Shown here: piece after piece, positions 1-5,288 of the stretch
Layout of the letters: each line of letters starts with the position of its first letter
Position numbering within the stretch: the first letter of the stretch is position 1
Assembly: GCA_002281005.1 (NCBI GenBank)
Contig: NCFD01000118.1
Span: forward strand, 1 to 5,288
DNA: 5,288 bases
Source: Acidocella sp. 35-58-6
GTDB taxonomy: Bacteria > Pseudomonadota > Alphaproteobacteria > Acetobacterales > Acetobacteraceae
Direction of reading: 5' to 3'
Program-made: the position numbers and the translations under genes
Notes under the pieces: generated by a model
Seen by the model: the letters and a program-made list of their open reading frames with translations, nothing else
The model's database searches: none
Told to the model about the DNA's origin: nothing

Positions 1-12
1 TGAGTAACTTTT

Positions 13-17
13 GAGGA
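13..17 (+). promoter_or_regulatory. Ribosome binding site of the cbpA-like gene
   Basis: The purine-rich stretch GAGGA followed by four A residues lies directly before the ATG at 22. It is a good Shine-Dalgarno match with 4-5 bases of spacing, and it supports that start. Only 21 bases precede the gene, so its promoter, including any heat-shock or stationary-phase signal, lies outside the window. The TGA at positions 1-3 could be the stop of an upstream gene, but this cannot be tested here. Confidence 0.75.
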
Positions 18-21
18 AAAA

Positions 22-960
22 ATGGCTGAGGATCTCTATAAAGTTCTGGGGGTGGCAAAGGGGGCCAGTGCGGATGATATCCGCAAGGCGTACCGCAAGC
101 TCGCCAAGCAGCACCACCCTGATTTGAACCCTGGCAACAAGGGTGCGGAGGAAAAATTCAAGCTGGTCTCGGCGGCCAATGAAATTTTGTCCGACCCCGC
201 CAAGCGGGCGCGTTACGATGCCGGGGAGATTGACGAAAGCGGCGCTGAAAAAGCGCCGAAATATAACTATCGACAGTATGCCGATAGTGCTGCCGGGCAG
301 CGTTATGGCGCGGGTGGCAATGCAGGCGCTGGGGGGAGTGGGTTTGGTGGTGAGAATTTTGAGGATTTATTTTCCACCATTTTCAGCAATCGGGCTGGCG
401 GCGGGGCCGGTGGCCCGGCGCGTGGGCAGGACGCGCATTACGTGTTGACCGCGGAATTTCTCGAAGCGGTAAACGGCGCCACCAAACGGCTGATTTTGCC
501 GGATGGCCAGACGCTGGATGTGAAAATTCCGCCCGGCACCGCTGAGGGTGACATGCTGCGGCTGCGTGGGCGCGGTAATCCGGGGCGGGCCAATGGTCCG
601 GCCGGCGATGCGATGATCGAGATCAACATCGCACCACATAAATTTTTTACCCGCGACGGCCAGAATATAAAGCTGGATTTGCCCATCACGCTGGGCGAGG
701 CGGTGCTGGGGGCTAAGGTAACGGTGCCGACCCCCGGCGGGCCGGTAGCGATGACCATCAAACCGCATAGCGATAATGGCACACAGTTGCGGTTGCGTGG
801 CCGGGGCGTGCCCGCGCACGGGGAGTATCCGGTGGGCGACTTATACGTGAATTTGCGGGTGATGGTGGGCAAACCGGATGCGGCGCTGGAGGCGTTTTTG
901 CGGGACTGGAAGCCCGAGCATCCGCATGATCCACGCGCTGGGATGGAGGCGGCGACATGA
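22..960 (+). CDS. cbpA: CbpA-type DnaJ (J-domain) co-chaperone, class B
   Basis: A 312-residue J-domain protein that should stimulate the DnaK ATPase and deliver unfolded clients; CbpA homologues can also bind curved DNA. The J domain spans residues 4-69, with the essential HPD at 32-34, the YRKLAKQ helix II before it and a YD end at 65-66. A Gly/Phe-rich linker follows (about 92-135, containing [11 protein letters not shown]). Two beta-rich client-binding domains come next (about 137-210 and 211-285), each carrying an LRLRGRG turn (179-185 and 256-262). The CXXCXGXG zinc-finger repeats of true DnaJ are absent and the protein contains no cysteine, which places it in class B. The length matches E. 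coli CbpA, about 306 residues. The immediately overlapping CbpM-like gene supports CbpA over other class B J proteins. The family call is firm; the exact orthology is less so. Confidence 0.93.
   Translation: MAEDLYKVLGVAKGASADDIRKAYRKLAKQHHPDLNPGNKGAEEKFKLVSAANEILSDPAKRARYDAGEIDESGAEKAPKYNYRQYADSAAGQRYGAGGNAGAGGSGFGGENFEDLFSTIFSNRAGGGAGGPARGQDAHYVLTAEFLEAVNGATKRLILPDGQTLDVKIPPGTAEGDMLRLRGRGNPGRANGPAGDAMIEINIAPHKFFTRDGQNIKLDLPITLGEAVLGAKVTVPTPGGPVAMTIKPHSDNGTQLRLRGRGVPAHGEYPVGDLYVNLRVMVGKPDAALEAFLRDWKPEHPHDPRAGMEAAT
945..949 (+). promoter_or_regulatory. Ribosome binding site of the cbpM-like gene, inside the end of cbpA
   Basis: GGAGG lies seven bases before the ATG at 957, within the last codons of the cbpA-like gene. 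It is the strongest Shine-Dalgarno match in the window. It fixes the start of the small gene and suggests that the gene is translated efficiently in its own right as well as through coupling at the ATGA overlap (957-960). Confidence 0.75.
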
Positions 961-1277
961 TCAGCTTCGAGCGGATATTTGTGGAAATTCGTGAATTATC
1001 GCCGGAGGATTTGAACCGTTGGATCGCCGACAATCTGGTGCGCCCTCTGGGTACGCCGGGGGCGTATCAGTTCCAGGAGATCGATGTCGCGCGAATTAAA
1101 TTGATTATGACATTGCGTGATGAGCTGGAGGTTGGCGAACCGGCGTTGCCGACGGTGCTCTCATTGCTGGACCAGTTGTATGATTTGCGCCGCCAGATGC
1201 GGCGGTTGAATGAGGCGGTGGAGACCACGGTGCCTTTGGAAATCCGCAAGGCGTTGTTGCGGCATTTGGACGGATGA
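957..1277 (+). CDS. cbpM: CbpM-type chaperone modulator (MerR-like small helical protein)
   Basis: A 106-residue protein, close to the roughly 101 residues of E. coli CbpM. In that system CbpM binds the J domain of CbpA and inhibits both its co-chaperone and DNA-binding activity. Visible features fit the family. There is an N-terminal MerR-like helix-turn-helix remnant (about 13-50: [20 protein letters not shown], then a tyrosine/phenylalanine wing and a [15 protein letters not shown] helix). A leucine-rich helix follows ([21 protein letters not shown], about 64-84), which resembles the VALTLMDDIAHLKQEN helix of CbpM. It overlaps cbpA by four bases (ATGA) and has a strong ribosome binding site at 945-949. 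The sequence similarity is modest, so the call rests on size, helix pattern and position next to cbpA. A free-standing MerR-type regulator is the alternative but less likely. Confidence 0.8.
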   Translation: MISFERIFVEIRELSPEDLNRWIADNLVRPLGTPGAYQFQEIDVARIKLIMTLRDELEVGEPALPTVLSLLDQLYDLRRQMRRLNEAVETTVPLEIRKALLRHLDG

Positions 1278-1281
1278 GATG
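1275..1281 (+). other. One-base stop/start junction between cbpM-like and HlyD-family genes
   Basis: The cbpM stop TGA (1275-1277) is separated by a single base from the ATG at 1279. A terminating ribosome could reinitiate here. This junction ties the chaperone pair to the exporter genes in one probable transcript. Confidence 0.6.
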
Positions 1282-2283
1282 AACGCCCGCAGATGGCTAG
1301 TGGGTGGCGGGTTTGCTGTTGCACTGGTTGCGGGGGTTGTTTGGTGGTTTGTATCGCGCGAGTCGGGCCCCGTTATTTGGCAGGGTTACGCCGAGGGTGA
1401 TTTTGTGCTGGTGGGGCCCACTCAGCAGGGGTTGTTAACCAAGGTGGCGGTGCAGCGCGGTGATCGCGTGGCGCAAGGCGCGTTATTGTTCGCGCAGGAT
1501 GCCACGTTCGATAGCGCAGCCCGCGATCAGGCCGCGCAGGTGCTGGCCGGGGCGCAGGCGCAACTGGCGAATTTATTGGCCGGCGGCAAGGCGACCGAGA
1601 TTGCGCAGGCGCAGGCCCAACTGGCCGCCGCGCAAGCCACCGCCACCCAAACATCAACTGATTACCAACGTGGTTTGGCATTGTTGCATACTGGTGCGGT
1701 ATCAAAACAATCGGTTGACCAGTTGCAGGCGGCTTATTTATCCGCGCAGGCAAAACTTGCGGCGACGCAGGCGGCCTTGGCGCAATCGCAACAGCCGCTG
1801 GGCCGGGCGCAGGAAATTGCCGACCAGCGGACCGCCGTTGCGGCAGACCAAGCGGCGCTGGCCATGGCAGAGTGGCGGCTGGCGCAGCGGGTGGTGAGCG
1901 CACCGGTGGCGGGCCGGGTGGCGGATGTGCTGGCACAACCTGGTGAGACGATGCAGGCCGGCGCCCCAGTGGTTTCATTGTTGCCGCCGGGGAATATTTT
2001 CGTGCGGTTTTTCGTGCCTGAAGCGGCGGTTTCATCGGTGCATCTCGGCGATGGGGTGGCGCTGCATTGCGATGGCTGTGCGGCTGATCTGACCGCCAAA
2101 ATCTCGTTTATTTCACCGCAGGCGGAATACACGCCGCCGCTGATTTACAGTGATTCCAGCAAAAGCAAATTAGTGTTTCTCATTGAGGCAAGGCCATCGC
2201 TCGCGCAGGCCAGTTCACTTAATCCTGGTGAGCCGGTTGAAGTGCAGCCGGTCACAGTGCCGCCTGCCGCAAAATCGCCGTGA
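1279..2283 (+). CDS. HlyD-family membrane-fusion (periplasmic adaptor) protein, YbhG-like
   Basis: A 334-residue adaptor expected to sit in the inner membrane and bridge the downstream ABC transporter to an outer-membrane channel. It begins with a signal anchor: basic NARR, then a hydrophobic helix at about 7-25. The first half of the lipoyl domain follows (about 43-74, including VQRGDRVAQGALLFAQD). A long Ala/Gln-rich alpha-helical hairpin spans about 78-204, with its turn near LLHTGAVSKQSVDQ (135-148). The second lipoyl half is at about 205-235 (APVAGRVADV, GETMQAGAPVVSLLP). A beta-barrel region then carries SPQAEYTPPLIYS (279-291), a segment typical of YbhG-like adaptors beside ABC-2 exporters. 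Two cysteines lie at 264 and 267. I chose the ATG at 1279, one base after the cbpM stop, because it begins directly with the basic residues and membrane helix. An in-frame start at 1210 would add 23 residues, place Arg/Cys-rich sequence before the anchor and overlap cbpM deeply. CGGA at 1271-1274 is only a weak ribosome binding site. Confidence 0.9.
   Translation: MNARRWLVGGGFAVALVAGVVWWFVSRESGPVIWQGYAEGDFVLVGPTQQGLLTKVAVQRGDRVAQGALLFAQDATFDSAARDQAAQVLAGAQAQLANLLAGGKATEIAQAQAQLAAAQATATQTSTDYQRGLALLHTGAVSKQSVDQLQAAYLSAQAKLAATQAALAQSQQPLGRAQEIADQRTAVAADQAALAMAEWRLAQRVVSAPVAGRVADVLAQPGETMQAGAPVVSLLPPGNIFVRFFVPEAAVSSVHLGDGVALHCDGCAADLTAKISFISPQAEYTPPLIYSDSSKSKLVFLIEARPSLAQASSLNPGEPVEVQPVTVPPAAKSP
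2280..2283 (+). other. GTGA stop/start overlap (HlyD to ATPase)
   Basis: The GTG start of the ATPase shares bases with the TGA stop of the adaptor gene. The preceding 20 bases (ending AAAATCGCC) contain no ribosome-binding purine run. Synthesis of the ATPase is therefore likely tied to translation of the adaptor. Confidence 0.6.
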
Positions 2284-3194
2284 GCGATGCGCTCGTCATT
2301 GATGCGCGTGATCTGCATAAAACCTATGGCACGCGCAAGGTGGTTGATGGGCTGACGCTGGCGGTGACGCCTGGGCAGATTTGCGGGTTTCTGGGTGCCA
2401 ATGGCAGCGGCAAAACCACCACCATCCGCATGTTGTGCGGGCTGGTGAAACCAGATTCCGGCGGCGGTACGTGCCTGGGTATGGATATTCTGACCGATGC
2501 CCAAAAAATCCGGCTGCAGATTGGCTATATGACGCAGCGGTTCAGCTTTTACGATGATTTGACCGTGACCGAGAATCTCGAATTCGTGGCCGAGGTTTAC
2601 GGCATGGCGAACCCCAAACAGGCGGTGGCAGGCATACTGGAGCGGATGGGTTTGCGGGACCGGGCAGACCAGTTGGCGGGAGAATTATCGGGCGGCTGGA
2701 AACAGCGTTTGGCGTTGGCAGCGTGTGTTTTGCACAAACCAAAACTGCTGCTGCTCGATGAGCCAACCTCCGGCGTGGATGCTAAGGCCCGGCGCGAATT
2801 TTGGGACCTGATACATGATATGGCCGGTGAGGGGCTGACCGTTCTGGTGTCCACTCATTACATGGACGAGGCCGCACGCTGCTCGCGCATCGTGTATCTC
2901 TCGGAAGGTAAATTGGTGGTGCAGGGCACGCCCGATGAAGTGGTGCAGGCGAGCAAGCTGATCACGTTTGTCGCCACCGGCGCTAACCTTGATGCGACCG
3001 CGGTGAAGTTGCGCACCATGCCGGGCGTGGAATCGGCGGCGGTGTTTGGGGCGCAGATGCATATTGCGGGTATGAACCGCGCGGCGCTGGAACAAGCTCG
3101 GGCATCGCCGGTCGGTGCCGCACTGACCTGGCATGAAGTGCCGCCGGTGCTGGAAGATGTGTTCATTCATCTGCTGAGTGATTCCAAGCCATGA
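2280..3194 (+). CDS. ABC transporter ATP-binding protein of an ABC-2 type exporter
   Basis: A 304-residue cytoplasmic ATPase with one complete nucleotide-binding domain and a C-terminal extension. Motifs in order: Walker A GANGSGKTT (39-47), Q-loop Gln86 in GYMTQRFSFYDDLTV, signature LSGGWKQR (136-143), Walker B LLLLDEP with catalytic Glu161, the D-loop GVD (165-167) and the switch His193 in STHYMDEA. All catalytic residues are present, so it should be active, probably as a homodimer. The MTQRFSFYDDLTV segment and the C-terminal part (about 225-304) are of the type seen in ATPases paired with ABC-2 permeases, such as YbhF, DrrA and CcmA-like drug or lipid exporters. YbhF of E. coli is a tandem double ATPase, whereas this one has a single domain. 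The start is GTG at 2280, overlapping the HlyD stop as GTGA. No Shine-Dalgarno sequence is visible, so translation probably depends on coupling. The substrate cannot be read from the sequence. Confidence 0.94.
   Translation: MSDALVIDARDLHKTYGTRKVVDGLTLAVTPGQICGFLGANGSGKTTTIRMLCGLVKPDSGGGTCLGMDILTDAQKIRLQIGYMTQRFSFYDDLTVTENLEFVAEVYGMANPKQAVAGILERMGLRDRADQLAGELSGGWKQRLALAACVLHKPKLLLLDEPTSGVDAKARREFWDLIHDMAGEGLTVLVSTHYMDEAARCSRIVYLSEGKLVVQGTPDEVVQASKLITFVATGANLDATAVKLRTMPGVESAAVFGAQMHIAGMNRAALEQARASPVGAALTWHEVPPVLEDVFIHLLSDSKP
3191..3194 (+). other. ATGA stop/start overlap (ATPase to permease)
   Basis: The permease start shares bases with the ATPase stop. This is the common arrangement for subunits of one transporter made in matched amounts, and it supports reading the two genes as partners. 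Confidence 0.65.
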
Positions 3195-4315
3195 ACAGTT
3201 TTTCGTTTCGCCGCTTCCGGGCGGTGCTGCATAAGGAATGGCTGCAAATCCGGCGCGATTATTTCACCCTGCGCATGATCATCATGCTGCCGGTGCTGCA
3301 ATTGTTTTTGTTCGGCTACGCGATCAACACCAATCCAAAACATCTGCCCACCGGGTTGATTACGGCTGATCATTCGCAGGATGAGCGCTCGTTGATCGCC
3401 GCCCTGCAAAACACTGGCTATTATGATATCATCCCCTTGAGTTCAGAAGCGCAGGGCGAGCAGGGGCTGGCCGACGGCAGCTTGTTGTTTGTGGTGAATA
3501 TTCCGCCAAACTTTGACCGGCTGGTGGATCGTGGCGAGAAGCCTACAATATTGGTGGATGCTGATGCGACCGACCCTTCAGCCATTGGCAATGCCACAGC
3601 GGCACTGGCCGGGTTGAGCAACGTACTGGACCGCGACCTGCCACCGAATTTACGCTCACAGCCGGCGCAAGCGCCGTTTCAGGTGGCAGTGCATGCCCGC
3701 TATAATCCTGAGGCGCTGACAGTGTTGAACATCGTGCCGGGGTTGATATGTATCGTGCTGATTTTCTCGACGTTATTTGTCACCACGCTGGCCATTACCC
3801 GTGAGACCGAGCGCGGCACCATGGAGAATTTGCTGGCCATGCCGCTGCGCCCGGCCGAGGTGATGCTGGCCAAAGTGGTGCCGTATATTGTCATCGGGTA
3901 TGTGCAGGTGAGCATCATCATGGTCATCGCGGTGGCAGTGTTTGGCTTGCCGGTGCGCGGCTCACTGCTGCTGGTGGCACTTGCATTGGGGCTTTTCATC
4001 ACCAGTAATTTGCTGCTGGGGGTTACCATCTCAACCATTGCCCGCAACCAGATGCAGGCGATTCAGATGGCGATGTTCATGCTGCTGCCGTCCTTCATGC
4101 TTTCAGGGTTCTTGTTCCCGTTCAAAGGTATGCCGGTATGGGCGCAATGGATCGGCCAGATATTTCCGGTGACGCACACGCTCAGGATCATGCGCAGTGT
4201 GCTGCTGAAAGGTGATGGGTTCATGGACGTGCTGCCGGAACTATGGCCGATTATTTTATTTATCGCCGTGATCGGTGTTATCGCCGTGCGCTCATACCGC
4301 GAAACTTTGGATTAA
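3191..4315 (+). CDS. ABC-2 type inner-membrane permease (YbhR/YbhS-like)
   Basis: A 374-residue permease, the usual length for the YbhR/YbhS/YhhJ group. The amphipathic N terminus LHKEWLQIRRD (13-23) leads into a first membrane helix at about 29-45. A large periplasmic domain follows (about 46-180). Five more hydrophobic segments lie at about 183-203, 228-251, 257-283, 289-311 and 350-367, giving six in all. Between helices 2 and 3 the sequence ETERGTMENLLAMPLRP (205-221) is the cytosolic signature segment of ABC-2 permeases that contacts the ATPase. With the ATPase it should form an exporter, probably as a permease homodimer, since no second permease is encoded here. The ATG at 3191 overlaps the ATPase stop as ATGA; only a weak GAG lies upstream. 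Drug, peptide or lipid substrates are all possible. Confidence 0.93.
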   Translation: MNSFSFRRFRAVLHKEWLQIRRDYFTLRMIIMLPVLQLFLFGYAINTNPKHLPTGLITADHSQDERSLIAALQNTGYYDIIPLSSEAQGEQGLADGSLLFVVNIPPNFDRLVDRGEKPTILVDADATDPSAIGNATAALAGLSNVLDRDLPPNLRSQPAQAPFQVAVHARYNPEALTVLNIVPGLICIVLIFSTLFVTTLAITRETERGTMENLLAMPLRPAEVMLAKVVPYIVIGYVQVSIIMVIAVAVFGLPVRGSLLLVALALGLFITSNLLLGVTISTIARNQMQAIQMAMFMLLPSFMLSGFLFPFKGMPVWAQWIGQIFPVTHTLRIMRSVLLKGDGFMDVLPELWPIILFIAVIGVIAVRSYRETLD

Positions 4316-4339
4316 CGATTATCCGCTACGTCGGTTGGC

Positions 4340-5260
4340 ATGGATGGTCGTTTAAGTTGCGAAACTGATGTATGGTCGAATTGGCTGCGCAATCATCGCT
4401 ATGGTGGCGATGCTGATTACGAACGCAATGTTCGCAGTAGGGTAGCCGTATATGTCAGGCGCGTGTTGGACGGTGCTAAACTATGGCCGGGCATGACATT
4501 GCTCGATATCGGGGCCGGTGAAGGGGCGGTGGGGCTGGCCGCTATTGAGCGCTTGGGGGCGCGGTTGAAGGTTCTCTTCATGGATATTTCGCCGTCTCTG
4601 TTGCGCCATGCCGAGGCGTTGGCGCTGTGTGCGGGTGTGGTCTCGCAATGCAGGTTTTTGAATGCATCGGCTGAGCGTATGGACCCGGTTGCCGATGCAT
4701 CGGTTGATGTTGTGACCAGCCGGGCGGTGTTGGCATATGTGCCTGATAAGTTGGCGGCGTTGCGGCAATGTTACCGGGTGTTGAAACCGGGCGGGCGGAT
4801 TTCAATCGGTGAGCCGGTATTCCGTGATGAGGCGCTGGCGGCGTGCGCGTTGGGCCAAACCCTGGCGGCGAGGCCAGCGGACCACCCCGACCGGCTGATG
4901 AGGCTGGTGCAGCGCTGGCGGGCCGCACAGTTTCCCGATACGCTTGAGGCGATCGCAAAGAACCCCATGACGAATTACAGCGAACGCGATCTGGTCAGGT
5001 TTATGCAAAACGCAGGGTTTTGCCATATTCATCTGGAATTTCATGTCGATGCGGGCGATGCGGCGCCAATGCCCTGGGAGGTTTTTATCAACACCTCCCC
5101 ACACCCGCTAGCGCCGACCCTGGCGGATATTATGCAGACGCAGTTTGATGCTGATGAGCGGCTGATTTTTGAGCGTGGCCTCCGGCCTTCCATCGAATCC
5201 GGTGACAGGGTTTGCACCGACCGGATGGCGTATCTGACGGCGGTGAAACCGTATTTATGA
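4340..5260 (+). CDS. Class I SAM-dependent methyltransferase, substrate unknown
   Basis: A 306-residue soluble protein with a Rossmann-fold methyltransferase core. Motif I is LLDIGAGEG (54-62) for SAM binding. The acidic residue ending strand 2 is Asp82 in LFMDIS. NASAERMD (108-115) and SVDVVTSRAVLAYV (121-134) follow, and LKPGGRISIGEP (148-159) forms the late-core motif as in UbiE/Methyltransf_11 proteins. An N-terminal section of about 50 residues (VWSNWLRNHRYGGD...) and a long C-terminal section (about 160-306, including ERDLVRFMQNAGF and PMPWEVFINTSPHPLAPTL) lie outside the core and may form the substrate pocket. No predicted membrane helix or signal peptide is visible. It starts 24 bases after the permease stop with no clear ribosome binding site and no intervening hairpin, so it is probably read through from the exporter genes. 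The ATG at 4340 is the only reasonable start after the in-frame stop at 4313-4315. Which molecule it methylates, and whether that is linked to the exporter, is not shown. Confidence 0.88.
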   Translation: MDGRLSCETDVWSNWLRNHRYGGDADYERNVRSRVAVYVRRVLDGAKLWPGMTLLDIGAGEGAVGLAAIERLGARLKVLFMDISPSLLRHAEALALCAGVVSQCRFLNASAERMDPVADASVDVVTSRAVLAYVPDKLAALRQCYRVLKPGGRISIGEPVFRDEALAACALGQTLAARPADHPDRLMRLVQRWRAAQFPDTLEAIAKNPMTNYSERDLVRFMQNAGFCHIHLEFHVDAGDAAPMPWEVFINTSPHPLAPTLADIMQTQFDADERLIFERGLRPSIESGDRVCTDRMAYLTAVKPYL

Positions 5261-5288
5261 AACTTTGATCGTGAACGAGGCGCTTGGT
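5261..5288. other. Non-coding tail of the window
   Basis: These 28 bases follow the methyltransferase stop. No hairpin or T-run terminator is visible in what is present. A GTG at 5271 opens a frame to the window end, but it is six codons long with no ribosome binding site, so no gene is called. Confidence 0.5.

Noticed and set aside
240..258. Inverted repeat with a seven-base stem and GAAAA loop
   Set aside because: It lies inside the cbpA-like coding sequence, is followed by A-rich and mixed sequence rather than a T-run, and the codons are explained by the protein.
367..1033. Long open frames on the minus strand across the cbpA-like gene (367-819, 438-872, 758-1033)
   Set aside because: They are rich in Arg, Pro and Ser, match no family I recognise and lie fully opposite a well-supported gene, as expected of GC-rich shadow frames.
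1210..1278. Upstream ATG giving the HlyD protein 23 more residues
   Set aside because: The added residues are Arg/Cys/Trp-rich, sit in front of a normal signal anchor and would overlap the cbpM-like gene by 68 bases; the ATG at 1279 fits better.
1549..1635. Repeated GCGCAGGC-like units in the HlyD-family gene
   Set aside because: These encode the Ala/Gln heptads of the alpha-helical hairpin and are protein-level periodicity, not a DNA repeat element.
1460..1897. A + strand frame of 145 codons inside the HlyD-family gene
   Set aside because: Its product is almost entirely Arg/Pro/Trp-rich and arises from reading the Ala/Gln coiled-coil codons out of frame.
3663..3679. CGGCGC-AA-GCGCCG palindrome followed by TTT, resembling a terminator
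   Set aside because: The two-base loop is too tight, the T-run is only three bases and it falls in the middle of the permease gene.
5271..5288. Possible GTG start of a further downstream gene
   Set aside because: Only six codons are in the window and there is no ribosome binding site, so it cannot be supported.

Overview
This 5.3 kb window is GC-rich, tightly packed and coded entirely on the + strand. It looks like a Gram-negative proteobacterium. The HlyD-type periplasmic adaptor implies two membranes. The CbpA/CbpM pair and the overall protein style suggest Proteobacteria, possibly an alphaproteobacterium of the Rhodospirillales/Acetobacteraceae type. That finer placement is a low-confidence impression with no marker gene behind it.

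Layout: (1) positions 22-1277 hold a nucleoid/chaperone module. It has a zinc-finger-less DnaJ homologue of the CbpA type and, overlapping it by 4 bases, a small MerR-like CbpM-type modulator. (2) Positions 1279-4315 hold a compact three-gene ABC export system of the YbhG/YbhF/YbhR-S kind. It comprises a HlyD-family membrane-fusion protein, an ABC ATPase and an ABC-2 permease. (3) Positions 4340-5260 hold a class I SAM-dependent methyltransferase of unknown substrate. The last 28 bases contain no supportable gene.

The first five genes are joined by ATGA, GTGA or one-base junctions (957-960, 1275-1281, 2280-2283, 3191-3194). They are therefore probably co-transcribed and translationally coupled. 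The methyltransferase follows after 24 bases with no visible terminator and may belong to the same transcript. The exporter proteins should act together: the ATPase powers the inner-membrane permease, and the HlyD protein links it across the periplasm, presumably to a TolC-type outer-membrane protein encoded elsewhere. The CbpA/CbpM pair should work with DnaK in the cytosol and may bind DNA. How it relates to the exporter is not evident from the sequence.

All six proteins belong to recognisable families and look intact. I see no RNA gene, mobile element, CRISPR array or clear terminator. The main point of interest is the arrangement: a J-protein and its modulator fused at operon level to an efflux-type exporter, followed by an orphan methyltransferase.
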